This document shows positions 33,972-43,487 of a stretch of 64,000 nt of DNA, one piece after another. The translations under genes were made by a program, and so were the position numbers. The notes under the pieces are model-generated. The model made no database searches. It had not been told where the DNA came from and saw only the letters and a program-made list of their open reading frames with translations. How positions within the stretch are numbered: position 1 is the stretch's first letter; every line of letters starts with the position of its first letter. The stretch spans positions 1,054,001 to 1,118,000 of the forward strand of contig NZ_CP046622.1 of NCBI RefSeq assembly GCF_009755665.1, read 5' to 3'. Source of the DNA: Variovorax paradoxus. Lineage in GTDB: Bacteria; Pseudomonadota; Gammaproteobacteria; Burkholderiales; Burkholderiaceae_C.

Positions 33972-34952
33972 ATGCGTTCGACGACCCTCAAGAAGATGCT
34001 TGGCCTGGTGCTGGGCATTGCCGGCAGCGTGGCCTCGGGCCTCGCAGGCGCCCAAACACCGGAATGGCCGAGCAAGCCGATCAAGATCGTGGTGGGCTTT
34101 GCCCCCGGCACGCCGCCCGACATCTTTGCCCGCATGTACGGCGACTACGCGAGCCGCAAGCTCGGCGTGCCCGTGCTCATCGACAACAAGCCGGGCACGG
34201 CCGGCAATCTTGCGTCGGACACGGTTGCCAAGGCCCCGGCCGACGGCTACACCTTTCTCTACAACCTCTCGACCGCGTTCACGATCAACCCGTACATCTA
34301 CAGCAAGCTCCCGTTCGATCCCGACAAGGACCTGGTGCCCGTCGCGACGACGATGCGCCAGGGCCTGGTGCTGATCGCCAACGCCAAGTTCCCGGCCAAG
34401 ACCATCAAGGAGCTGGTGGCCGCGGCCAAGGAGAAGCCGGGCACCTATTCGCATGCCTCGTACGGCGCGGGCAGTCCGTCGCAGCTGATCGTGGAATCGC
34501 TGAAAGACGAGGTGGGCATCAACATGCTGCACGTGCCTTACCGGGCCAGCCCGATCGCCGACCTGGTCGGCGGACAGGTCGATACGCTGATGGAGCCCAT
34601 TGCCACAGGGTATCCGTTCATCAGCAGCGGCCGTGTGCAGGCACTGGCCTATTCGGGCCCCACGCGGCACCCGGCCTTGCCCGACGTGCCCACGCTGTCA
34701 GAAGTGATGCCGGGCTTTTCGATGATGTCGTGGCACGGCATCTGGGCGCCCGCTGCGACGCCTGCCGCGGTGCTCAACCGCTTCAACGCCGTGTTCGTGG
34801 AGGCCAGCAAGGACCCGGACCTCGCCAAGCGCATCAAGGACCTCAACAGCGAACCGCTGGGCGTCACGCGCGGCGAGATGAGCGCCATGGTGCGCCGCGA
34901 CGCGGAAATCTACAGCAAGGTGGTGAAGGCCCGCAACATCCGGGTGGACTGA
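33972..34952 (+). CDS. Bug/TctC-type solute-binding protein 2
   Basis: A 326-residue Bug protein with a cleavable signal (VASGLAGAQ), PIKIVVGFAPGTPPDIFAR, VLIDNKPGTAGNLASD and VPYRASPIADLVGGQVDTL. ATG 33972 follows AAGGAGACAAAGA. It is clearly different from the preceding paralogue, with APGTPP where the other has AAGTST in the ligand loop, so the two probably bind different carboxylates. It ends the run and is convergent with a MocR gene 22 bp away. Confidence 0.9.
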   Translation: MRSTTLKKMLGLVLGIAGSVASGLAGAQTPEWPSKPIKIVVGFAPGTPPDIFARMYGDYASRKLGVPVLIDNKPGTAGNLASDTVAKAPADGYTFLYNLSTAFTINPYIYSKLPFDPDKDLVPVATTMRQGLVLIANAKFPAKTIKELVAAAKEKPGTYSHASYGAGSPSQLIVESLKDEVGINMLHVPYRASPIADLVGGQVDTLMEPIATGYPFISSGRVQALAYSGPTRHPALPDVPTLSEVMPGFSMMSWHGIWAPAATPAAVLNRFNAVFVEASKDPDLAKRIKDLNSEPLGVTRGEMSAMVRRDAEIYSKVVKARNIRVD

Positions 34953-34974
34953 AGCAGGCAGCCGCCGGCGCGCC

Positions 34975-36387
34975 TCAATCTGCCTTGCGCTCTTCGATGC
35001 CGCGCGCCAGAAAGCGCCAGATCCGCTCGTCCTCGCTGAACGCCACATTGAAGCGCAGCCAACCGGTGGGGCGCGGATTCACGAGAAAAAGCTGTCCCGG
35101 GCCGAGCATGATTCCTTCCGCCGCCGCCAGCCGGGACAGCTCGGCGGTGTCGGTCAGGTCGGGGTGGCGCGCCCACAGGTACAGGCCTGCCGCGGGCTCG
35201 TGAAAAAGCTCGAAGCCCTGGGCTTCGAGTCGCCTGGCCACGTTCGAGTGCGCCTCGGCCAGCCGCTCGCGCAGCGACTTCAGGTGCTTGCGCCAGCGCC
35301 CGTCGGTCACGGCGCCGAAGGCCAGCCGCTCGGTAATGTCCGACGAAGTGAGCCCCGAGACCATCTTCAGCTGGGCCAGGTCTTCCATCAGTTCGGGCTG
35401 TGCCACCACGTAGCCGACCCGCAGGTTCGGCGAAATGGTCTTGGAGAAACTGCCGACGTAGACCACCTGGCGCAACTGGCTCAGGCTGGCGAGCGAGGGC
35501 CGCGACGAGGCGTCCATGTCGGCGTAGATGTCGTTCTCGACCAGCGTGAACTGGTGCTCCTGCGCGAGCTGCAGCAGCCGCACGAGCTGCGGCATCGACG
35601 CCAGCGAGCAGGTGGGGCTTTGCAGCCGCGGCTGCGTGAAGAAGGCCTTGGGCCGGTGCAGCGCCAGCAGCGCCTCCAGCGCCGGCAGGTCGTAGCCGGT
35701 GGGCGTGCGCGGCACGCCGATGATGTTCACGCCCAGGAAGCGCAGCATGAACATCAGGTTGGGATAGCCGGGGTCGTCCACCAGCACCTCGTCGCCCGGC
35801 TTCAGCAGCTGGCGCGCCACCAGGTCGAGCGCCTGGCTCGAGCCCTGGGTGAGCAGCACCTGGCCCGCCTCCACCGCAATCTGCCGCTCGCAGAGCGAAT
35901 CGGCCACCGCCATGCGCAGCGCCATGTGCCCGAACGGCAGGCCGTAGCCGCCGATGTCGGTGCCGCCGGCCGCAAGGCTGCGCAGGCTGCGGCGCATGCC
36001 GTCCTCGAACAGCCAATCGTGCGGCAGCCATCCGCAGCCCGGCTTGAGCGGCAGGTTGCGGTTCTCGAAAATCTGCCGCAGGTACCAGCGCGCGTCGAAG
36101 CGCGGGTCGGGCTGGGCCGCGGCAGGCCCGCTGCCGGCCGGGTTGTCGTCGCTTCGCCGCTTGACGAAGAAGCCCGCATTGGCGCGCGACACCAGAAGGC
36201 CCTGCGCTACCAGCCGGTCGTAGGCCTCCACCACCGTGAAAACACTGACGCCATGGGCCGCGGCAAAGGCGCGGATCGAAGGCAGCTTGCTGTCCGCCTT
36301 GAGTTTCTGGGCGCCGATCAGCCCGCGAAGCCCTTCCACGATCTGACTCACGAGCGGAGTCGGCTGTTCGGGATGAAGAATGAGCAT
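34975..36387 (-). CDS. MocR-type regulator, GabR-like
   Basis: A 470-residue MocR protein with a GntR winged helix (ADSKLPSIRAFAAAHGVSVF) and an aminotransferase-fold domain with GSSQALDLVARQLL, VDDPGYPNLMFML, ENDIYADMD and the PLP Lys in YVGSFSKTISPNLRVGY. ATG 36387 is the only start in frame; the open frame runs on to 37260 as a shadow of gabT. It is divergent from gabT with a 162-bp gap in which TGTACA occurs twice (36434 and 36482). Like GabR of Bacillus it probably senses GABA and PLP and controls gabT and the genes after it. Confidence 0.87.
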   Translation of the reverse strand: MLILHPEQPTPLVSQIVEGLRGLIGAQKLKADSKLPSIRAFAAAHGVSVFTVVEAYDRLVAQGLLVSRANAGFFVKRRSDDNPAGSGPAAAQPDPRFDARWYLRQIFENRNLPLKPGCGWLPHDWLFEDGMRRSLRSLAAGGTDIGGYGLPFGHMALRMAVADSLCERQIAVEAGQVLLTQGSSQALDLVARQLLKPGDEVLVDDPGYPNLMFMLRFLGVNIIGVPRTPTGYDLPALEALLALHRPKAFFTQPRLQSPTCSLASMPQLVRLLQLAQEHQFTLVENDIYADMDASSRPSLASLSQLRQVVYVGSFSKTISPNLRVGYVVAQPELMEDLAQLKMVSGLTSSDITERLAFGAVTDGRWRKHLKSLRERLAEAHSNVARRLEAQGFELFHEPAAGLYLWARHPDLTDTAELSRLAAAEGIMLGPGQLFLVNPRPTGWLRFNVAFSEDERIWRFLARGIEERKAD

Positions 36388-36549
36388 CAAAAGGGGGCCC
36401 GGCAGGCCGAATCTGCACCATATTGAGGAAAGTATGTACAGGATACAAGACCAGCACAGTCCGCCGATCCACGGCTCGGGGTGTACATGGTCAGGCCCGG
36501 ACCTGAAACCTAAAGTGCCAGCATCTTCTTTCAGGCACAGGTCGTATCC

Positions 36550-37842
36550 ATGCAGCGCGAACCCCATCTCAGCAACGCCGCCCTCATGGCCCGCCGCGGC
36601 GCGGCCGTGGCCCGCGGCGTTGGCCAGGCCCATGAAATCTTCGTCAGCCGGGCGGCCAACGCCGAGGTCTGGGACGTGGAAGGGCGCCGCTACATCGACT
36701 TTGCCGGGGGCATTGCGGTGCTCAACACCGGCCACTGCCACCCGGAGATCAGCGCGGCCGTCAAGGCGCAGGTCGACCTGTATTCGCACACCTGCTTCCA
36801 GGTGCTGGCGTATGAGCCCTATGTGGAACTGGCCGAGCGGCTGAACGCTCTGGCGCCGGGCAAGTTCGCGAAGAAGTCGATCTTCCTGAGCACCGGCGCC
36901 GAAGCCGTCGAAAACGCGGTGAAGATCGCCCGCGCCTATACCAAGCGGCCGGGCGTCATCGCCTTTACCGGCGGCTACCACGGCCGCACGATGATGACGC
37001 TGGGCCTCACCGGCAAGGTGGCGCCCTACAAGATCGGCTTCGGCCCGTTCCCGGGCGAGGTGTTCCATGCGCTCTATCCGAACGCGCTGCACGGCGTGAG
37101 CGTGGACGACGCCCTGCATTCGGTCGAGCTGCTGTTCAAGAACGACATCGAGCCCGAGCGCGTGGCGGCCTTCATCCTGGAGCCGGTGCAGGGGGAGGGC
37201 GGCTTCTACGTTGCGCCCAACGACTTTGTCGAAGGCCTGCGCGCCCTGGCGGACCGCCACGGCATCCTGGTGATTGCCGACGAAGTGCAGACCGGCGCCG
37301 GCCGCACCGGCACCTGGTTCGCCAGCGAGCAGTGGCCCGTGGCGCCCGACCTGATCACCACCGCCAAGTCGATGGCGGGCGGCTTTCCGATCTCCGGCGT
37401 GGTGGGCCGCGCCGAGGTGATGGACGCGCCCGCGCCCGGCGGCCTGGGCGGCACCTATGCCGGCAGCCCCATCGGCTGCGCCGCGGCGCTGGCGGTGCTC
37501 AACGTATTCGACGACGAGCAGCTGCTGGCGCGCAGCAGGGCGCTGGGCGAAAGGCTCACGGCGAGCCTGCGCCGCATGGCGGCCGAAGTGCCGGCCATTG
37601 GCGACGTGCGGGGCCTCGGCGCCATGGTGGCCATCGAGCTGTTCGAGGAGGGCGACACGGCGCGGCCCGACGCGGCGCTGACCCGCCGGGTGGTGGCAGA
37701 AGCCGCGCGGCGCGGGTTAATCCTGCTGTCATGCGGCACCTACGGCAATGTAATTCGCGTGCTGGTGCCGTTGACGGCATCCGACTTGCTTGTGGACGAA
37801 GGCCTGTCGCTTCTCGCGGACAGCTTCGCCGCACTGCGCTGA
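36550..37842 (+). CDS. gabT: 4-aminobutyrate--2-oxoglutarate aminotransferase
   Basis: A 430-residue class III aminotransferase with the full set of GabT motifs: VWDVEGRRYIDFAGGIAVLN, STGAEAVENAVKIAR, FTGGYHGRTMMTLG, EPVQGEGGFY, the cofactor Asp in VIADEVQTGAGRTG and the Schiff-base Lys in TTAKSMAGGFPISGV. It converts GABA to succinate semialdehyde. Its place with gbuA, gabD and a polyamine-type importer supports GABA as substrate over other omega-amino acids. It is divergent from the GabR-like regulator. Confidence 0.92.
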   Translation: MQREPHLSNAALMARRGAAVARGVGQAHEIFVSRAANAEVWDVEGRRYIDFAGGIAVLNTGHCHPEISAAVKAQVDLYSHTCFQVLAYEPYVELAERLNALAPGKFAKKSIFLSTGAEAVENAVKIARAYTKRPGVIAFTGGYHGRTMMTLGLTGKVAPYKIGFGPFPGEVFHALYPNALHGVSVDDALHSVELLFKNDIEPERVAAFILEPVQGEGGFYVAPNDFVEGLRALADRHGILVIADEVQTGAGRTGTWFASEQWPVAPDLITTAKSMAGGFPISGVVGRAEVMDAPAPGGLGGTYAGSPIGCAAALAVLNVFDDEQLLARSRALGERLTASLRRMAAEVPAIGDVRGLGAMVAIELFEEGDTARPDAALTRRVVAEAARRGLILLSCGTYGNVIRVLVPLTASDLLVDEGLSLLADSFAALR

Positions 37843-37871
37843 TCGGTCCATTTTTTCTCTTGAATGCCTCC

Positions 37872-38966
<1,095 letters not shown>

Positions 38967-39039
38967 CGTGCGCTCTGACATGCACTCTGAATCCCGTTCC
39001 GTTTCTCGTTCCCGTTCATCACCCAGGACCCGCACCACC

Positions 39040-40068
39040 ATGAAAAAGACACTCCTCGCCTGCACCGTCGTTGCCAGCTTCGCGCTGCCGGCGCTTGCCC
39101 AGCAGCAGCTCACCGTCGTCAACTTCGGTGGCGCCAACGCCAACGCGCAGAAGAAGGCCTACTACGAGCCCTACGAGAAGACCGGCACCAAGATCATCCC
39201 GGTCGAATACAACGGCGAGCAGGCCAAGATCAAGGCCATGGTCGAGACCAAGAAGGTCACCTGGGACGTGGTCGAGGTCGAATCGCCCGACGCGGCGCGC
39301 GGCTGCGACGAAGGCCTGTTCGAGAAGCTCGACTATTCCAAGATCGGCAGCAAGGCCGACTTTCTTCCGGCTGCGGTCACCGATTGCGGCGTGGGCCTTT
39401 TCGTATGGTCGACCGTGATGGCCTACAACGGCGAAAAGCTCAAGACCGCGCCCACCAGCTGGGCCGACTTCTGGGATGTGAAGAAGATCCCGGGCAAGCG
39501 CGGCATGCGCAAGGGCGCGCGCTACAACCTGGAGTTCGCGCTCATGGCCGACGGCGTGAAGCCGGCCGACGTGTACAAGGTGCTGGCTACCAAGGACGGC
39601 GCCGAGCGCGCGTTCAAGAAGCTCAGCGAGCTGAAGCCGAACATCCAGTGGTGGGAAGCCGGCGCGCAGCCGCCGCAGTTCCTGGTGGCCGGCGACGTGG
39701 TGCTTACCACCGTGTACAACGGACGCATCGACGCTGCCAACCGCGAAGGCCGCGACCTCAAGATCTTCTGGCCGGGCGGCATCTACGACCTGGACTACCT
39801 GGTGATTCCGAAGGGCGCACCCAACAAGGAAGCCTCGCTGAAGTACATCCAGTTCGCAATGCAGCCGGCCAACCAGTCGGTCTACGCGCAGAACATCGCC
39901 TACGGCCCCACCAACACCAAGGCACTGGCTTCGCTCAGCCCCAAGGTGCTGGCCGACCTGCCGACCTCGGCCACCAACGCCAAGGAAGCGCTGCAGTTCA
40001 ACGTCGGCTTCTGGGCCGACCAGGGTGAAGCGCTGGAGAAGCGCTTCGCATCCTGGGCCACCCAGTAA
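39040..40068 (+). CDS. ABC importer periplasmic binding protein (polyamine type)
   Basis: A 342-residue binding protein with a cleavable signal peptide (TLLACTVVASFALPALAQ), then LTVVNFGGANANAQKKAYYE and KIIPVEYNGEQAKIKAMVE. TSWADFWDVKKIPGKRGMRK and the late WPGGIYDLDYLVIPKGAPN match the PotD/PotF class. It is located between the ATPase and the two permeases. Ligand assignment to 4-guanidinobutyrate rests on context only. Confidence 0.9.
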   Translation: MKKTLLACTVVASFALPALAQQQLTVVNFGGANANAQKKAYYEPYEKTGTKIIPVEYNGEQAKIKAMVETKKVTWDVVEVESPDAARGCDEGLFEKLDYSKIGSKADFLPAAVTDCGVGLFVWSTVMAYNGEKLKTAPTSWADFWDVKKIPGKRGMRKGARYNLEFALMADGVKPADVYKVLATKDGAERAFKKLSELKPNIQWWEAGAQPPQFLVAGDVVLTTVYNGRIDAANREGRDLKIFWPGGIYDLDYLVIPKGAPNKEASLKYIQFAMQPANQSVYAQNIAYGPTNTKALASLSPKVLADLPTSATNAKEALQFNVGFWADQGEALEKRFASWATQ

Positions 40069-40095
40069 ACGGCGCGCGAACGAACGAAAGAGGCC

Positions 40096-41352
40096 ATGCA
40101 CGCGGCAACGACTGTTCCCCTGGTTCCGGCGGAGGCACCCCCCGTTTCGCTGCGGCGTGCGCTGGCTCGCGCCGAAGCGCGCCGCAAGTGGCGGGCCTTC
40201 GCGCTCACGGCGCCGCTGCTGGTCTTTCTGTTGTTGACGCTGCTGGTGCCCATCGTCACGCTGCTGCAGCGCGCCATCGAGAACCCGGAAGTGGCCAATG
40301 CGCTGCCGCGCACCGTGCGCGCCCTCGACGGCTGGAACCGCAAGGAGGCGCCCGCACCCGCGGCCTACGCCGCCATGGCGGCCGACCTGGGGCAGTTGCC
40401 CGACAGCTCCGACGCCGGCGCCCTGGCGCGCCGCCTCAACACCGAAATTGCCGGCGCCCGTTCGCTGGTGATGGGCACCTTCAGGGCACTGCCGATTGCC
40501 GGCACGCCCGAAGAAGTCAAGGCGCGCATGCTGGAGCTCGATCCGCGCTGGGGCGAGGCGCCCTACTGGCAGGCCATTGCCAAGAACGGTTCGCGCTGGA
40601 CGCCTGACTACCTGCTGGCTTCGATCGACCTGCGCCGCAACGTGGCGGGCGAGGTGGAGCGCATGCCCGACGACCAGCGCGCCTTTGCGAACATCCTGCT
40701 GCGCACCTTTCATATCAGCGCGGTGGTCACCTTCTTCTGCCTGCTGCTGGCGTATCCGCTGGCATGGTGGCTCTCGACCTTGCCCGCGCGCAAGGCCAAC
40801 GTGCTGATGATCCTGGTGCTGGTGCCGTTCTGGACTTCGATCCTGGTGCGTGTGGCGGCGTGGATCGTGCTGCTGCAATCCGAAGGGCTGGTCAACCGCG
40901 GCCTCATGGGCATTGGCCTGATCGACCATCCGCTCGCGCTCCTGTTCAACCGCACCGGCGTGATCATCGCGATGGTGCACATCCTGCTGCCCTTCATGAT
41001 CCTGCCGCTGTACAGCGTGATGAAGAGCGTGCCGCCCACCTATCTGCGCGCGGCCGTCTCGCTGGGCAGCTCTCCACTCGCGGCGTTCTTTCGCGTGTAT
41101 GTGCCGCAGACCTATCCCGGCATCGGTGCCGGTGCGCTGCTGGTCTTCATCCTGGCCATCGGCTACTACGTGACGCCGGCGCTGCTCGGCGGCGCGGACG
41201 ACCAGATGCTGAGCTATTACATCGCGCGCTACACCAATGTCGAAATCAACTGGGGCATGGCCTGTGCGCTGGGCGCCGTGCTGCTGGTCGCCACGCTGGT
41301 GCTCTACGCGGTGTACCGCCGCATCGGCAGGGCCGAGCTGAGCCTCGGCTGA
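40096..41352 (+). CDS. ABC importer permease 1 (PotB-like) with long periplasmic insertion
   Basis: A 418-residue permease. After the first membrane helix (about residues 34-58) comes a hydrophilic region of roughly 140 residues (from NPEVANALPRTVRALDGWNR to MPDDQRAFANILLRTFH) before the remaining helices, much longer than in PotB. The coupling motif is YLRAAVSLGSSPLAAFFRVY. The insertion is probably periplasmic and may contact the binding protein. It precedes the second permease by 22 bases. Confidence 0.9.
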   Translation: MHAATTVPLVPAEAPPVSLRRALARAEARRKWRAFALTAPLLVFLLLTLLVPIVTLLQRAIENPEVANALPRTVRALDGWNRKEAPAPAAYAAMAADLGQLPDSSDAGALARRLNTEIAGARSLVMGTFRALPIAGTPEEVKARMLELDPRWGEAPYWQAIAKNGSRWTPDYLLASIDLRRNVAGEVERMPDDQRAFANILLRTFHISAVVTFFCLLLAYPLAWWLSTLPARKANVLMILVLVPFWTSILVRVAAWIVLLQSEGLVNRGLMGIGLIDHPLALLFNRTGVIIAMVHILLPFMILPLYSVMKSVPPTYLRAAVSLGSSPLAAFFRVYVPQTYPGIGAGALLVFILAIGYYVTPALLGGADDQMLSYYIARYTNVEINWGMACALGAVLLVATLVLYAVYRRIGRAELSLG

Positions 41353-41374
41353 GCGGCACGAAGGACACACACGC

Positions 41375-42193
41375 ATGTTCAAGCTCCCTCAATTCCCGGC
41401 CTACGCCACCTTTGCCGACAAGCTCGGCTGGTGGCTGGTGCGCGCCGGCTGTGTCGCGGTGCTGGCTTTTCTGCTGGCGCCCATCCTGGTCGTGATTCCG
41501 CTGTCTTTTTCGGACAGTTCGTTTCTGGCCTACCCGATCCGGGGCTGGTCGCTGCAGTGGTACCGCCACCTGTTCGAATCGCCCGAGTGGGCACGCGCAG
41601 CGCGCAACAGCTTCATCGTCGCGCCGGCCGCGACGGCGCTGGCCACCGTGCTCGGCACCTTGGCGGCAGTAGGCTTGTCGCGCACCAACTTCGCGTTCAA
41701 GGGCTTGCTCATGAGCGTGCTGATCTCGCCGATGGTGGTGCCGATCGTGGTTGTGGGCGTGGCCGCGTACCTGTACTTCGCGCCCCTTGGCCTGGCCGAC
41801 ACCTACTTCGGGCTGATCGTGGTGCATGCGGCGCTCGGCGCGCCATTTGTGCTGACCACCGTGCTTGCCACGCTGGCGGGCTTCAACCACAACCTGGTGC
41901 GCGCATCGCTGAGCCTGGGCGAAACGCCATTCAGGACTTTCATGCGCATCACGCTGCCGGTGATTGCGCCGGGCGTGATCTCGGGTGCGCTGTTCGCCTT
42001 TGCCACGTCGTTCGACGAGGTGGTGGTCACGCTGTTTCTCGCGGGGCCGGACCAGGTGACCTTGCCGCGCCAGATGTTCACGGGCATTCGCGAGAACATC
42101 TCGCCCACGATTGCGGCAGTTGCAACGCTGCTGATCATCTTCACCACCGCGCTGCTGCTTGCGCTCGAATGGCTGCGCGGCCGGCAGCGCTGA
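41375..42193 (+). CDS. ABC importer permease 2 (PotC-like)
   Basis: A 272-residue permease with about six helices. FSDSSFLAYPIRGWSLQWYR is typical of PotC-type proteins, and the coupling (EAA) loop is LVRASLSLGETPFRTFMRIT. It forms the channel with the preceding permease. gbuA follows after 12 bases, so uptake and hydrolysis are in one operon. Confidence 0.9.
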   Translation: MFKLPQFPAYATFADKLGWWLVRAGCVAVLAFLLAPILVVIPLSFSDSSFLAYPIRGWSLQWYRHLFESPEWARAARNSFIVAPAATALATVLGTLAAVGLSRTNFAFKGLLMSVLISPMVVPIVVVGVAAYLYFAPLGLADTYFGLIVVHAALGAPFVLTTVLATLAGFNHNLVRASLSLGETPFRTFMRITLPVIAPGVISGALFAFATSFDEVVVTLFLAGPDQVTLPRQMFTGIRENISPTIAAVATLLIIFTTALLLALEWLRGRQR

Positions 42194-42205
42194 GGCCAGG
42201 CTCCC

Positions 42206-43156
42206 ATGACCACACCGAATCAGCCGCTTGGCGGCAACAGCATGCCGCGCTTCGCCGGCCCGGGCACCATGATGCGGCTGCCGGCCGCGGCGTCGGCGCA
42301 GGGGCTCGATGCAGCGTTCATTGGCGTGCCGCTGGACATCGGCACCTCCAACCGGCCGGGCGCACGCTTCGGGCCGCGCCAGATCCGCGCTGAATCGGCG
42401 CTGCTGCGGCCCTACAACATGGCCACCGGCGCGGCGCCGTTCGATAAGCTGAACGTGGCCGACCTGGGCGACGTGCCCATAAACACCTATTCGCTCGACA
42501 AGTCGGTCGAAATCATTTCGGCGTTCTACAGCGCGGTGCTGGCCGCCGGTTGCGCACCGCTCACGCTCGGAGGCGACCATACGATTGCGCTGCCCATCCT
42601 GCGCGCTGTGGCACGCAAGCACGGCCCGGTCGCGCTGGTGCATGTCGATGCGCATGCGGACGTGAACGACGACATGTTCGGCGAGCGCATCGCGCACGGC
42701 ACGCCGTTCCGCCGCGCGGTGGAAGAGGGCCTGCTGGCCTGCGACAAGGTCTGGCAAATCGGCCTGCGCGGCACCGGCTATGCAGCCGACGATTTCGACT
42801 GGCCGCGCCAGCAGGGCTTTACCGTGGTGCAGGCGCACGAGGTCTGGTACCAGTCGCTGGCACCGCTCATGGCCCAAGTGCGCGAGCGCATCGGGCCCAC
42901 GCATCCGGTCTACATCAGCTTCGACATCGACGGCATCGATCCTTCGTTTGCCGGCGGTACGGGCACGCCGGAGATCGGCGGCCTCACGGTGCCGCAGGCG
43001 CTGGAGATCGTGCGCGGGTGTCGGGGCTTGAACGTGGTTGGGGCCGATCTGGTGGAGGTGAGTCCGCCTTATGACGTCAGCGGGAATACCGCGCTGCTGG
43101 GGGCCAATCTTCTCTACGAGATGTTGTGTGTGCTGCCGGGTGTGCCTTATCGGTGA
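42206..43156 (+). CDS. gbuA: Guanidinobutyrase (agmatinase/ureohydrolase family)
   Basis: A 316-residue binuclear-manganese ureohydrolase. Metal ligands are in LGGDHTIALP, HVDAHADVND and SFDIDGIDPSF. The N-terminal PLGGNSMPRFAGPGTMMRLP, the HGTPFRRAVEEGLL segment and the C-terminal LLYEMLCVLPG are as I recall them from Pseudomonas GbuA. GbuA cleaves 4-guanidinobutyrate to GABA and urea, which fits gabT upstream and gabD downstream exactly. Agmatinase is the main alternative, but no putrescine genes are here. An inverted repeat follows it. Confidence 0.87.
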   Translation: MTTPNQPLGGNSMPRFAGPGTMMRLPAAASAQGLDAAFIGVPLDIGTSNRPGARFGPRQIRAESALLRPYNMATGAAPFDKLNVADLGDVPINTYSLDKSVEIISAFYSAVLAAGCAPLTLGGDHTIALPILRAVARKHGPVALVHVDAHADVNDDMFGERIAHGTPFRRAVEEGLLACDKVWQIGLRGTGYAADDFDWPRQQGFTVVQAHEVWYQSLAPLMAQVRERIGPTHPVYISFDIDGIDPSFAGGTGTPEIGGLTVPQALEIVRGCRGLNVVGADLVEVSPPYDVSGNTALLGANLLYEMLCVLPGVPYR

Positions 43157-43182
43157 GTTGTTCAGGGCGTGTGCACAGGCCA

Positions 43183-43399
43183 CCGGGTACTCCCCTCCGC
43201 GAATGTCCCCCGGCCTTCGGCCTCCTCCTTTATTTCGCTGCGCGGAGCACCCGATGCCCTGTGCACTTGGGCACGCTCGTGGTGTACCGCTGATCAACGA
43301 CCAGCGCGTATGACGCACACGTCGATGGGGTGCCTTGCGCAGCGAAATAAAGGAGGAGGGGCGCAGCCCCGGGGGACATTCGCGGAGCAAGGTACCCCG
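43183..43399. repeat. Imperfect inverted repeat between gbuA and gabD
   Basis: The left arm (43183-43257) and right arm (43324-43399) are near-complementary over about 75 bases: both contain CGCGAATGTCCCCCGG, CTCCTCCTTTATTTCGCTGC and G/C-rich internal hairpins, one arm read on each strand. The loop of about 66 bases has no ORF. The 330 bases between gbuA and gabD contain nothing else. It resembles dispersed intergenic repeats of this group and could end or attenuate the operon transcript, or be a miniature mobile element. Confidence 0.8.
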
Positions 43400-43487
43400 T
43401 CGGCGGGCGCGCCGCCCTGAACAGCAGCGTCACCAAACAAGCCCCTTCAACCAAACAGAATCGCAAACAAAACTCGAGAGCATCGAC

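Noticed and set aside
34975..37260. 761-codon version of the MocR regulator
   Set aside because: The N-terminal extra part is antisense to gabT; the winged helix begins just after the ATG at 36387.
39019..41382. Long minus-strand open frame opposite the ABC binding protein and permease
   Set aside because: Same shadow pattern; the plus-strand genes have signal peptide, membrane helices and family motifs.
41246..43390. Long minus-strand open frame opposite permease 2 and gbuA
   Set aside because: Low-complexity Arg/His-rich translation with no motif; plus strand is clearly coding.
43157..43487. Insertion sequence in the gbuA-gabD gap
   Set aside because: No transposase frame fits in 330 bases; recorded as an inverted repeat only.
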